Shown piece after piece: positions 1-6,893 of a DNA stretch of 64,000 bases. The stretch is taken from positions 2,108,001 to 2,172,000 of the forward strand of contig NZ_CP133771.1 of the NCBI RefSeq assembly GCF_031348265.1, read 5' to 3'. How positions within the stretch are numbered: the stretch's first letter is position 1; every line of letters starts with the position of its first letter. The notes below the pieces were generated by a model. The model searched no databases and was not told where the DNA came from. It worked only from the letters and a program-made list of their open reading frames with translations. Position numbers and translations under genes: made by a program. This stretch comes from Streptomyces collinus. Lineage in GTDB: Bacteria > Actinomycetota > Actinomycetes > Streptomycetales > Streptomycetaceae.

Positions 1-735
1 TCCCCCGCCGGGCGTGAAGTCCAGGTAGACGACACCGCGCAGTTCGTCGGCGGCGGCCTTGCGCCCCGCCGCCGCGTACGCCGGCTCGGCCCCGCCCGGC
101 AGGTCGCCGGGCTGCACACCGACCAGGCCCAGCGCCACGGCGTCCCCGGGCGCCACGCTCGTACTCGTGCGGTACGAGCCGTCCTTGTCCTTCGTCAGGC
201 CGTGGGCGTCCCGCGCCCGGGCCGTCGGATAGGAGGACTCCCCCTTGAAGGCGTCGTGGACGGAGACCACCGCCGCGTTGAGCACGCCCTTGTCGGGGTC
301 CTCGTCGTAGGCGAGGCGGAAGATGATGCCGGCGGCGAGGAAGGAGACCGCCATCGGCATGAAGAGGAGCAGCTTGAAGGCCGTGGCCCAGCGGACCTTC
401 TCCACCAGTACGGCGAGGATCAGCCCGAGGCCGGTGAGCAGGGCCGGGGCGATGACGACCCAGATGGCCGTGTTGCGGACGGCCTTGAGGGTCGCCGGGT
501 CGCGGAACATCTCGGCGTAGTTGTCGCCGCCGACGAAGCTCGTCCCGGAGGCGTCGAAGAAGCTGCGGCCGATGCTGAACAGCACGGGGTAGACGACGAG
601 CGCGCCGAGCAGCAGCAGCGCGGGCAGCACGAACAGCAGGGCGATGATCTTCCCGCGCCGGCGCAGTCGCCGGGTGCGGTCGGCGACCGGGCCGGGCGGT
701 GGGGGGCTCGTCTCTTGCACGAGGGTCGCTGTCAT
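1..735 (-). CDS. Carbohydrate ABC transporter permease (MalF-like), 3' end beyond window
   Basis: Inner-membrane subunit of a sugar importer; 245 codons are visible and the C-terminus, with the EAA loop, lies off the left edge. After a short Pro-rich cytoplasmic N-terminus there are hydrophobic segments at about residues 29-56, 88-112 and 119-141. A long polar stretch from about residue 143 to the window edge looks like an extracytoplasmic loop inserted after the third helix. The ATG start is 6 bp after the stop of the solute-binding protein gene, so the two are co-transcribed. The family (MalF/AglF-type) is inferred from the topology and the GH13 and binding-protein neighbours. The actual sugar cannot be read from this part; an alpha-glucoside is likely. 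Confidence 0.85.
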   Translation of the reverse strand, partial: MTATLVQETSPPPPGPVADRTRRLRRRGKIIALLFVLPALLLLGALVVYPVLFSIGRSFFDASGTSFVGGDNYAEMFRDPATLKAVRNTAIWVVIAPALLTGLGLILAVLVEKVRWATAFKLLLFMPMAVSFLAAGIIFRLAYDEDPDKGVLNAAVVSVHDAFKGESSYPTARARDAHGLTKDKDGSYRTSTSVAPGDAVALGLVGVQPGDLPGGAEPAYAAAGRKAAADELRGVVYLDFTPGGG

Positions 736-741
736 GGCGTA

Positions 742-2067
742 TCAGTCCTGGTACGCCTTGGCCGCCGCGGCCTCCAGCTTCGCCGCGGTGCCCTTCGGGT
801 CGGACGGGTCGCGCAGGAAGTCCTGGAGGAGCTTCCACTCGCCGGTGCCCTTCGTGCCGCCGAACGCGGCCGGGGCCTGGTCGGACATGTCGAAGCGGAC
901 CGAGTCCCCGGCCTGGACGAGGGACTTGGCGGTGGCGCGGGTGACGTCGTCGCCGTAGGAGGCGAGGTCGACCTTCTTGTTCGGGGAGAGGAAGCCGCCG
1001 GCCTCGGCCCACACCGCGGAGGCCTCGGGCGTCGAGAGGTACTCCAGGAGGGCCTGGGCTGCCTTCTGGTTCTTGCCGTCCTTGAGGACGACGGCGGCGT
1101 CTCCGCCGCTGACGACCGGTGCCTCACCGCCGCCGACCGCCGGGAACGGGAAGAAGTTCGCGTCCTGGCCGACCTTCTTGCCGAACTGGTCCTTGGCGAC
1201 ACCGGCGACGAAGTCGCCCTCGTAGACCATGCCGGCCTCGGGCTCGGGGCCGAACACCTTCTCCACCGAGCCGGGGAAGTCGGTGTTCAGGGCGCCCTTC
1301 TGGCCGCCGGCGATGAGCTGCTTGTCCTTGAAGAGCTTGCCGAGGGTGGTGAGGGCGTTGACGACGGACGCGTCGGTCCACTTCAACTTGTGGGCGGCGA
1401 GGGCGTCGTACTTCTCGGGTCCGGCCTGGGAGAGGTAGACGTTCTCGAACCAGTCGGTGAGGGTCCAGCCGTCCTGTCCGGCGACGGAGAACGCGGCGAG
1501 GCCGGAGTCGGACACGGTCTGCCCGGCCTTCAGCATGTCGTCGTAGGTCTTCGGGGGCTTCACGCCGGCCTGTTCGAGGGCCTCGGGGCTGTACCAGACG
1601 GTCGACTTGTGGGCGGCCTTGAAGTACAGGCCGTAGAGGGTGCCGTCGACGCTGCCGTACGTCTTCCACACGGGGGCGTACCCGGCGTCCACGGCCTGCT
1701 CGGTCTTCTTCGACAGCGGCTTGAGCCAGCCCTTCTGCGCGAACTGCTTGAGCACGCCGACCTGCGGGACCATCACGACGTCGGGGGCGTTGCCGCCCTC
1801 GATCTTGCTGCCGACGACGGTGGAGACGTTGTCGCCGGTGGACGTGAACTGCGTCTTGGCGCCGGTCTTCTCGGTGAAGGCGTCGAGCACCTTCTGGAAG
1901 TTCTTCTGCTCGGTGCCGGACCAGACGCCGGCCACGGTGACCGACTGGCCGCTGAGCGCCTTGTCGCCGCCGCCGGCCGAGACGGGTCCGCCGCCGCAGG
2001 CGGTCGCGCCGAGCGCCAGGACGAGGGCGGTGCAGCCGGTGAGCAGGGTGGTACGTCGTCGCATCAT
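742..2067 (-). CDS. Sugar ABC transporter solute-binding lipoprotein
   Basis: Family 1 extracellular solute-binding protein (441 aa) that delivers a carbohydrate to the permease encoded 6 bp downstream. It begins with an Arg-rich n-region, a hydrophobic core and a lipobox ending LGATAC, so it should be lipid-anchored outside the membrane. The mature part has the usual features of the family: an early VTVAGVWSGTEQKNF segment, and the DVVMVPQVGVLKQFA and GWTLTDWFENVYL segments. The start was set at the first of two adjacent ATGs because GAAGGGA lies 8-10 nt upstream. The open frame extends further 5' only because repeats upstream lack stops. It lies downstream of the GH13 gene in the same direction, with a 110-bp repeat-bearing gap between them. 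Substrate probably maltose- or alpha-glucoside-like, by context only. Confidence 0.87.
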   Translation of the reverse strand: MMRRRTTLLTGCTALVLALGATACGGGPVSAGGGDKALSGQSVTVAGVWSGTEQKNFQKVLDAFTEKTGAKTQFTSTGDNVSTVVGSKIEGGNAPDVVMVPQVGVLKQFAQKGWLKPLSKKTEQAVDAGYAPVWKTYGSVDGTLYGLYFKAAHKSTVWYSPEALEQAGVKPPKTYDDMLKAGQTVSDSGLAAFSVAGQDGWTLTDWFENVYLSQAGPEKYDALAAHKLKWTDASVVNALTTLGKLFKDKQLIAGGQKGALNTDFPGSVEKVFGPEPEAGMVYEGDFVAGVAKDQFGKKVGQDANFFPFPAVGGGEAPVVSGGDAAVVLKDGKNQKAAQALLEYLSTPEASAVWAEAGGFLSPNKKVDLASYGDDVTRATAKSLVQAGDSVRFDMSDQAPAAFGGTKGTGEWKLLQDFLRDPSDPKGTAAKLEAAAAKAYQD

Positions 2068-2095
2068 CGTTGATGTCCCTTCGGAGGGTTCGCTT

Positions 2096-2169
2096 GCGGG
2101 GAGTCCGCTCGCGCGGATGTCGCTTACGCGGATGTCGCTTGCGCGGATGTGGCTTTCGGAATGTCGCTT
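2096..2169. repeat. 15-bp tandem repeat, about five units, in the GH13-binding protein gap
   Basis: Three near-perfect units of GCGCGGATGTCGCTT occupy 2111-2155, differing at one or two positions. A diverged unit precedes them (2096-2110) and a 14-bp one follows (2156-2169). Together they fill most of the space between the GH13 stop and the ribosome-binding site of the binding-protein gene. The unit length is a multiple of three, so the reading frame stays open and spuriously extends the downstream gene with a pentapeptide repeat (SDIRA-like). No palindrome within the unit was seen. Confidence 0.8.
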
Positions 2170-2177
2170 GCGGGCGG

Positions 2178-3794
2178 TCAGGAACGGATCCACCAGGCGG
2201 CCGTCGAGCCGGAGAGCACTCCGGACGGGCAGGGGCCGCTGGCGAGCAGAGGGGTGCCGGGGACCGGCGCGGGGGTGGGGGCCGTGCCGAAGTTGACGGC
2301 GCACACCAGGTCGCCGCGTTCGAAGGCCAGGACGCCGGGCTGGGTGTCCAGCCAGCGCAGCGTGCCCTCGCCCAACTGGGGCAGAGCGGCGCGCAGTTGG
2401 AGGCCGTCCCGGTACAGGTGCCAGAAGGAGCGGGTGTCGGCGAGGGCGCGGTCGGTGGCGTACTCGGCGAAGTACTCAGGCTGCGGCAGCCACGGCTTGG
2501 CGCTCTCGACGCCCGGGGTGAAGCCGAACGGCGAGGCCTGACCCGACCAGGGCAGCGGGACCCGGCAGCCGTCGCGGATACGGGCCCTGCTGCCGGTGCG
2601 GCGGAAGATCGGGTCGGTGAGCACGTCGTCGGGCAGGTCCACGACCTCCGGCAGCCCCAGCTCCTCGCCCTGGTAGATGTACGCGGCGCCGGGCAGGGCC
2701 AGCATGAGCAGCGCGGCGGCGCGGGCACGGGCGGCGCCGAGGCCGCTGCCCTCGGTGGCGGGTTCGCCGTAGCGGGTGACGGTGCGGACCTGGTCGTGGT
2801 TGTTGAGGACCCAGGTGACCGTCGAGCCGGTGCCGGCGATGTCGTCCATGGCCTCGGAGATGACCTTCTGGAAGGCGTCGGCGTCCCAGGAGGCGCTGAG
2901 CAGGTCGAAGAAGAAGGCCTGGTGCAGCTCGTCGGGGCGGACGTACTGCGCGTGCTCGCGGGCGGTCGGGACGGACACCTCACCGACGAGGAGGCGTTCG
3001 CAGCCGTCGCGCTCGGTGTACTCCTCGCATATGGAGCGCCAGCGCCGCCACACGTCGTGCACCTCGGGCTGGTTCCAGGCGAGCGGGTTGACCGAGTCGC
3101 GGGTGCGGGCGTCGGCCTCGGGGTCGTCCGAGTCGGGCAGCTCCGGGTGCTTGTAGAGGCCGGCGGCGACGTCGATGCGGAAGCCGTCGATGCCCCGGTC
3201 CAGCCAGAACCGCAGGACCCGGTCGAACTCGGCGCCGATCTCGGGATTGCGCCAGTTCCAGTCGGGCTGCTCGGGCGCGAACATGTGCAGGTACCACTGG
3301 CCGGGCGTCCCGTCCGGCTCGGTCACCCGGCTCCAGGCGGGGCCGCCGAACATGGAGTGCCAGTTGTTGGGCGGCTCGGACCCGTCGGGGCCGCGGCCGT
3401 CGGCGAAGTGGAAACGGGCCCGGGCCGGGCTCCCGGGAGCCGCTGCGAGCGCCTCACGGAACCAGGGGTGCTCGCTGGAGCAGTGGTTCGGGACGATGTC
3501 GAGCAGCACCTTGACGCCGAGCCGCCGTGCGGCCCCCACCAGCTGGTCGAACTCGCCGAGGTCGCCGAAGAGCGGGTCGACGTCGCAGTAGTCGGCAACG
3601 TCGTAGCCGTGGTCGTGCTGCGGCGAGGGATAGAAGGGGCTCAGCCAGATCCCGTCGACGCCGAGCTTCTTGAGGTACGGCAGTCCGGCCCGGACGCCGG
3701 CGAGATCGCCGATGCCGTCGCCGGTGCTGTCGAGGAAGCTGCGGACGTAGACCTGATAGATCACTGCGTCACGCCACCAATGGTGCCTGTTCAA
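2178..3794 (-). CDS. GH13 alpha-glucosidase (oligo-1,6-glucosidase/alpha-glucosidase type)
   Basis: Glycoside hydrolase family 13 enzyme cleaving alpha-glucosidic bonds of short sugars. It has no signal peptide, so it should act in the cytoplasm on sugar brought in by the neighbouring ABC transporter. With this start (538 aa) the N-terminus WWRDAVIYQVYVRSF is typical. Conserved regions: DIVPNH (99-104), GFRIDVAAG with nucleophile Asp208, GEV with acid/base Glu272, and NNHD with Asp334. A TTG start at 3794 was chosen because a TTGACA/TAACAT promoter would start transcription at about 3829, downstream of the ATG at 3833. ATG 3833 and TTG 3866 remain alternatives. It is the first gene of a minus-strand operon with the binding protein and permease. 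Substrate specificity within GH13 is not resolved. Confidence 0.88.
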   Translation of the reverse strand: MNRHHWWRDAVIYQVYVRSFLDSTGDGIGDLAGVRAGLPYLKKLGVDGIWLSPFYPSPQHDHGYDVADYCDVDPLFGDLGEFDQLVGAARRLGVKVLLDIVPNHCSSEHPWFREALAAAPGSPARARFHFADGRGPDGSEPPNNWHSMFGGPAWSRVTEPDGTPGQWYLHMFAPEQPDWNWRNPEIGAEFDRVLRFWLDRGIDGFRIDVAAGLYKHPELPDSDDPEADARTRDSVNPLAWNQPEVHDVWRRWRSICEEYTERDGCERLLVGEVSVPTAREHAQYVRPDELHQAFFFDLLSASWDADAFQKVISEAMDDIAGTGSTVTWVLNNHDQVRTVTRYGEPATEGSGLGAARARAAALLMLALPGAAYIYQGEELGLPEVVDLPDDVLTDPIFRRTGSRARIRDGCRVPLPWSGQASPFGFTPGVESAKPWLPQPEYFAEYATDRALADTRSFWHLYRDGLQLRAALPQLGEGTLRWLDTQPGVLAFERGDLVCAVNFGTAPTPAPVPGTPLLASGPCPSGVLSGSTAAWWIRS

Positions 3795-3827
3795 CCCATC
3801 GACCTGTCTCTGAGAAGGGCAGCGGTT

Positions 3828-3866
3828 ATGCATGCATGTTAAGTAGGCGTGTCGAGAGGGTGTCAA
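3828..3866 (-). promoter_or_regulatory. Predicted promoter of the GH13 operon with 10-bp palindrome at the start site
   Basis: Reading the minus strand, TTGACA (3866-3861) is followed after 19 bp by TAACAT (3841-3836), a good fit to a housekeeping sigma promoter. The perfect palindrome ATGCATGCAT (3828-3837) overlaps the -10 box and the expected transcription start, a position typical of a repressor operator. The palindrome and hexamers are read directly; their use is inferred. Confidence 0.5.
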
Positions 3867-3947
3867 TGAAAAGGCAGAAGCAACTGACGGGTTGGGATGC
3901 CTGAATCAGGACTTATCGGGCGCAATGAAACAAGATGAGACCCCCGC

Positions 3948-3964
3948 GTTACCTAACAAGTAAC
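3948..3964. promoter_or_regulatory. Inverted repeat GTTAC-N7-GTAAC between the GH13 gene and the second binding-protein gene
   Basis: A perfect 5-bp inverted repeat with a 7-bp spacer lies 22 bp after the stop of the second binding-protein gene and about 80 bp upstream of the GH13 promoter. It contains TGTTAGGT on the minus strand, a word also present in the inverted repeat ahead of the PadR gene at 5314-5328. It could be an operator; it is too short and AT-rich for a Streptomyces terminator. Confidence 0.3.
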
Positions 3965-3986
3965 TAGGAAGATCGCCCGAGTGAAG

Positions 3987-5258
3987 TCAGCGGTGCGAGA
4001 CGGCCGCGAGCTCTCGCGCCAGCCGCCGCACCGCCGCCGCGGGCGCCTGCTGCCCGGCCATGGCGTCGTGCACGACCGCCTGCACGACGAGGCTGACCTG
4101 GTCGTACCGCGGGCTCTTGGGGCGCGGCTCGGCCGCGAGCACACTCGTCCGCAGGGTCGGCAGGTACGGGAACCTGCGGATGAGAGCCGGGTCCTGGTAG
4201 AGATCGGCCCGGACGGGCGGCAGTGCGCCACGGGTGAGGACCTGACGCTGGACGCGCTCACTGGTGAGGTACGCGATCAGGCGGGCCGCCGAGTCGGGGT
4301 GCCGCGCGTGGGCGCTGACGGCCAGGTTGGAGCCGCCCAGGACGCTGGTTCCCGGCCCGTCGGGTCCGGGCAGGGGGACGGCGCCGATCTTCCCGGCGAC
4401 CTTCGAACCGGGGGCGGAGGCGCCGACGTAGGCGTACGGCCAGTTGCGCAGGAAGAGCAGCCGGCCGTCCTGGAAGGCCTGTTTGGACTCCTCCTCCTTG
4501 TAGGTCAGCGCCTCCCTGGGGATCCACCCCTCGCGCACCCCGCGCGCCAGGAACCCGATGCCCTCACGGGCGGCCGCCGAGTCGACGGTGACGCGCTCGC
4601 CCTCGTCGCCGAGGATCGACCCGCCCGCCGAGTAGACGGCCTCGGCCGCGTTCACGGTGAGGCCCTCGTAGGGCAGGAACTGTCCGGCGTAGCCGTCGAG
4701 GCCGTGCTTCGGGGCGATGGTCTTCGCGTACCGCTCCAGCTCCGCCCAGGTGCGCGGTGGCGCGACGCCCTCCTCGGCGAGGACGTCCTTGCGGTACAGG
4801 AGCAGGCCGGCGTTGGTGACGTACGGGACGGCGTAGAGCTGTCCGTCGTAGGTCGCCGTGTCCACGACCGGCTGGAGGAAGGTCTTCAAAGGGAAGCGGT
4901 CCCGCGGGAGGGGCCTGATCCAGCCCGCCGCGGCGAACTCAGGGGTCCAGTTGACGTCGATGTTGAGCACGTCGAACCGGCTGCGGTCGCCGTCGCGCAG
5001 GTCGGTGACCATCTGGGCCTGGGTCTCGTCGGCCGAGTCCGGCAGTTCGACGAGGGTGACCTTCTCGCCGGGGTGGGTACGATTCCAGCCCTCCAGCAGG
5101 GGGCCGAGGTAGCCGGTGAGGTCTCCGGCGGTGGCCAGGGTGAGGGGGCCGCGACCGCCCTCGGGGGGCTCGCCCGCCTGCGCTCCGGCGGCAACGTAGC
5201 CTGTCAGGACCACGACGAGAACGAGAAGGCCCCTACCCGCGGCATGGATCCACCGCAT
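3987..5258 (-). CDS. Extracellular solute-binding protein, second copy, without lipobox
   Basis: Family 1 solute-binding protein (423 aa), sugar-type. The segments GPLTLATAGDLTGYLGPLLEGW, RSRFDVLNIDVNWTPEFAAAGW and YAVPYVTNAGLLLYRKDVL are characteristic. A signal peptide (MRWIHAAGRGLLVLVVVL...) ends in AAGAQA with no cysteine, so it looks like a type I signal peptidase substrate rather than a lipoprotein. That is unusual for a Gram-positive binding protein and raises the question of how it stays near a permease. The ATG at 5258 was chosen over the GTG at 5276 because GGAGGAAC lies just upstream. It precedes the GH13 operon by about 150 bp in the same direction and is divergent from the PadR gene. 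No dedicated permease is adjacent, so it may share the one at the left edge. Confidence 0.82.
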   Translation of the reverse strand: MRWIHAAGRGLLVLVVVLTGYVAAGAQAGEPPEGGRGPLTLATAGDLTGYLGPLLEGWNRTHPGEKVTLVELPDSADETQAQMVTDLRDGDRSRFDVLNIDVNWTPEFAAAGWIRPLPRDRFPLKTFLQPVVDTATYDGQLYAVPYVTNAGLLLYRKDVLAEEGVAPPRTWAELERYAKTIAPKHGLDGYAGQFLPYEGLTVNAAEAVYSAGGSILGDEGERVTVDSAAAREGIGFLARGVREGWIPREALTYKEEESKQAFQDGRLLFLRNWPYAYVGASAPGSKVAGKIGAVPLPGPDGPGTSVLGGSNLAVSAHARHPDSAARLIAYLTSERVQRQVLTRGALPPVRADLYQDPALIRRFPYLPTLRTSVLAAEPRPKSPRYDQVSLVVQAVVHDAMAGQQAPAAAVRRLARELAAVSHR

Positions 5259-5313
5259 AGGTTCCTCCCTGTACACCGGCGCTGGGCACCCTTGCCCGGA
5301 ACAGAGGCCATGT

Positions 5314-5328
5314 ATACCTGTTAGGTAT
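5314..5328. promoter_or_regulatory. Candidate PadR operator, ATACCT-GTT-AGGTAT
   Basis: A perfect 6-bp inverted repeat with a 3-bp spacer lies 52 bp upstream of the padR-type gene and 56 bp upstream of the divergent binding-protein gene. PadR-family repressors commonly bind such short AT-rich palindromes in their own promoters. A TAnnnT-like -10 (GATACT, about 5333) follows, so binding would block the plus-strand promoter. Function inferred from position. Confidence 0.55.
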
Positions 5329-5379
5329 GGGCGATACTAGGGCCTGGAGCACATTGGACCGGACAGGAGGACTGCACGC

Positions 5380-5895
5380 GTGCGCCTGCCCCTCCTGGCC
5401 CTCCTCGCCCGCGGACCCGCCCACGGCTACGAGCTCAAGCAGGACCTTGAGCAACTGCTGGGCTCCGCGTACCCTCAGCCGAACGTCGGCCAGATCTATG
5501 TGACCCTCGGCCGCCTCGAGAAGTCGGGATTGATCGAGGGCGAGGACGTAACGCAGTCCAGCCGGCCCAACAAAAAGGTCTACCACCTCACCGACGCCGG
5601 GCGGGAGGCGCTGCGCGCCTGGTTCGAGGAGCCCGAGGACGAGCCCCGGGTGCGGGACGAGTTCTTCATGAAACTGGCGCTCGCTCCGCAGACCGGCCTC
5701 GCCGAGCAGATCACCCTGATCAACCAGCAGCGCCGCCAGTACCTGAACACCATGCGGCAGCTGTCGAAGCTGGCCGCCGCAGAGAACCGCGACAACCGCA
5801 TCGCCCATCTGCTGATCGAGGGCGCGATGCTGCACCTGCAGGCCGACCTCGACTGGTTGGAACGGTGCCAGGAAGAGCTGGAGGAGCTGGAGTGA
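5380..5895 (+). CDS. PadR-family transcriptional regulator
   Basis: Small winged-helix regulator (171 aa). The N-terminal domain shows the family pattern MRLPLLALLARGPAHGYELKQDLE followed by NVGQIYVTLGRLEKSGLI; the C-terminal half (about 90-171) is helical and should dimerise. The GTG start is preceded by AGGAGG at 9 nt. It overlaps the start of the ABC ATPase gene by 4 bp (GTGA), so regulator, ATPase and permease form one transcript. PadR proteins next to MacB-type exporters usually repress the exporter until a drug or peptide is sensed. The inverted repeat at 5314-5328 is the obvious binding site. Confidence 0.9.
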   Translation: MRLPLLALLARGPAHGYELKQDLEQLLGSAYPQPNVGQIYVTLGRLEKSGLIEGEDVTQSSRPNKKVYHLTDAGREALRAWFEEPEDEPRVRDEFFMKLALAPQTGLAEQITLINQQRRQYLNTMRQLSKLAAAENRDNRIAHLLIEGAMLHLQADLDWLERCQEELEELE

Positions 5896-6650
5896 GCGAC
5901 GACCGTCCCGCTCCTGTGCTGCGTGCCGAGGGGCTGGTGAAGACCCACCACGGCGAGGGCGCGCCCGCCCGTGCCGTGCGCGGGGTCGACCTGTGCGTCC
6001 GCCCCGGCGAGTTCGTGGCGATCACCGGCCCGTCCGGCGCCGGCAAGTCGACGCTGCTGCATCTGCTCGGCGGCCTCCAGCGGCCGGACGCGGGCAGCAT
6101 CTGGCTCGACGGCGAGTCCACCGACACCTACGGCGAGGCCCGCTGGGCGGTGGAGCGCCGCAAGCGGATCGGGATCGTCTTCCAGTTCTTCAACCTCGTC
6201 TCGAACCTGTCCGTCGCCGACAACGTGGAACTGCCCGCCCTGCTCGCGGGCACCTCGCCGAAGCAGGCGCGCGCCGAGCGCGAGGCGCTGCTGGCCGAGC
6301 TGGGCCTGACGGGCAAGGAGCGCAGCATGCCGGGCGAGCTGTCCGGCGGTGAGCAGCAGCGCGTCGCCCTGGCCCGGGCCCTGGTCAACCATCCGCCGCT
6401 GCTGCTGGCCGACGAGCCGGCGGGCAGCCTCGACAGCAAGGGCACCCGCGAGGTGATGCGGCTGCTGTCCCGCTTCCACCAGCGCGGCCAGACGATCGTG
6501 CTGGTCACCCATGACGCCCGGCTGGCGAGCGCCGCGGACCGGGTGATCAGCTTCTTCGACGGCCGCATCGCCGACGACGCGGAACTCGACGGCGGCACCA
6601 CCCCGCCGCGCCGCTCCGGGATATCCGGTGTGCTGGAGCTCAAGGACTGA
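5892..6650 (+). CDS. ABC transporter ATP-binding protein (MacB/LolD/FtsE-type)
   Basis: Nucleotide-binding subunit (252 aa) that pairs with the FtsX-type permease encoded at 6894. Walker A GPSGAGKST (about 44-52), Q-loop within VFQFFN, signature LSGGEQQRVALARAL, Walker B LLLADEPAGSLD and the switch histidine in LVTHDARLA are all intact. The GTG start overlaps the padR stop and has GGAGGAG upstream. Members of this class act as mechanotransmission exporters for antibiotics, peptides or lipids rather than classic importers. The substrate cannot be told from sequence. A small repeat ORF, not the permease, follows immediately. Confidence 0.93.
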   Translation: MSDDRPAPVLRAEGLVKTHHGEGAPARAVRGVDLCVRPGEFVAITGPSGAGKSTLLHLLGGLQRPDAGSIWLDGESTDTYGEARWAVERRKRIGIVFQFFNLVSNLSVADNVELPALLAGTSPKQARAEREALLAELGLTGKERSMPGELSGGEQQRVALARALVNHPPLLLADEPAGSLDSKGTREVMRLLSRFHQRGQTIVLVTHDARLASAADRVISFFDGRIADDAELDGGTTPPRRSGISGVLELKD

Positions 6651-6651
6651 C

Positions 6652-6888
6652 ATGCGCGACGTCCACGACGACGGTGCGGACCTGCCCGTCCACGACGGTG
6701 GTACGGCCCTGCACGTCCACCACGGCCGTACGGCCCTGCACGTCCACCACGGCCGTGCGGCCCTGCGCGTTCACGACGGCGGCGCGGCCCTGCACGTAGA
6801 CGACAGCCGTGCGGCCCTGCACGTCCACCACCGCCGCGCGGCCCAGCACGTCCACGACGGTCGCGCCGCCCACGAGCCGAGGGGCTGA
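6652..6888 (+). CDS. Histidine-rich nonapeptide-repeat small protein between ABC ATPase and permease
   Basis: Unrecognised 78-aa ORF. After the initiating Met come eight tandem nonapeptides with consensus L-H-V-H-[HD]-G-R-A-A, then HEPRG. It has 16 His and 9 Asp residues and no Cys, signal peptide or membrane segment. Evidence that it is translated: the ATG is 1 nt after the ATPase stop; AAGGA lies 5 nt upstream; the stop is 5 nt before the permease start; third positions are almost all G or C; and the 27-bp unit keeps frame throughout. The repeats (6655-6870) differ by substitutions but show no frameshift. The composition suggests metal or acidic-ligand binding, but that is inference. Alternatively it is a non-functional minisatellite that happens to stay open, since such repeats stay open in several frames. 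Confidence 0.6.
   Translation: MRDVHDDGADLPVHDGGTALHVHHGRTALHVHHGRAALRVHDGGAALHVDDSRAALHVHHRRAAQHVHDGRAAHEPRG
6655..6870. repeat. 27-bp minisatellite, eight units
   Basis: Eight consecutive 27-bp units based on CTGCACGTCCACCACGGCCG followed by TGCGGCC. Units 3 and 4 are nearly identical; the outer units are more diverged. Because the unit is a multiple of three, every frame encodes a nonapeptide repeat. The plus frame is the one joined to flanking genes by start, stop and ribosome-binding site. Confidence 0.85.
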
Positions 6889-6893
6889 GGCCC

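Noticed and set aside
202..2073. Plus-strand 623-codon frame over the sugar-transport genes
   Set aside because: It overlaps the lipoprotein and permease genes in antisense and has no family features.
6640..6873. Minus-strand repeat ORF opposite the histidine-rich ORF
   Set aside because: It has no ribosome-binding site or neighbouring gene on its strand; the 27-bp unit keeps several frames open.
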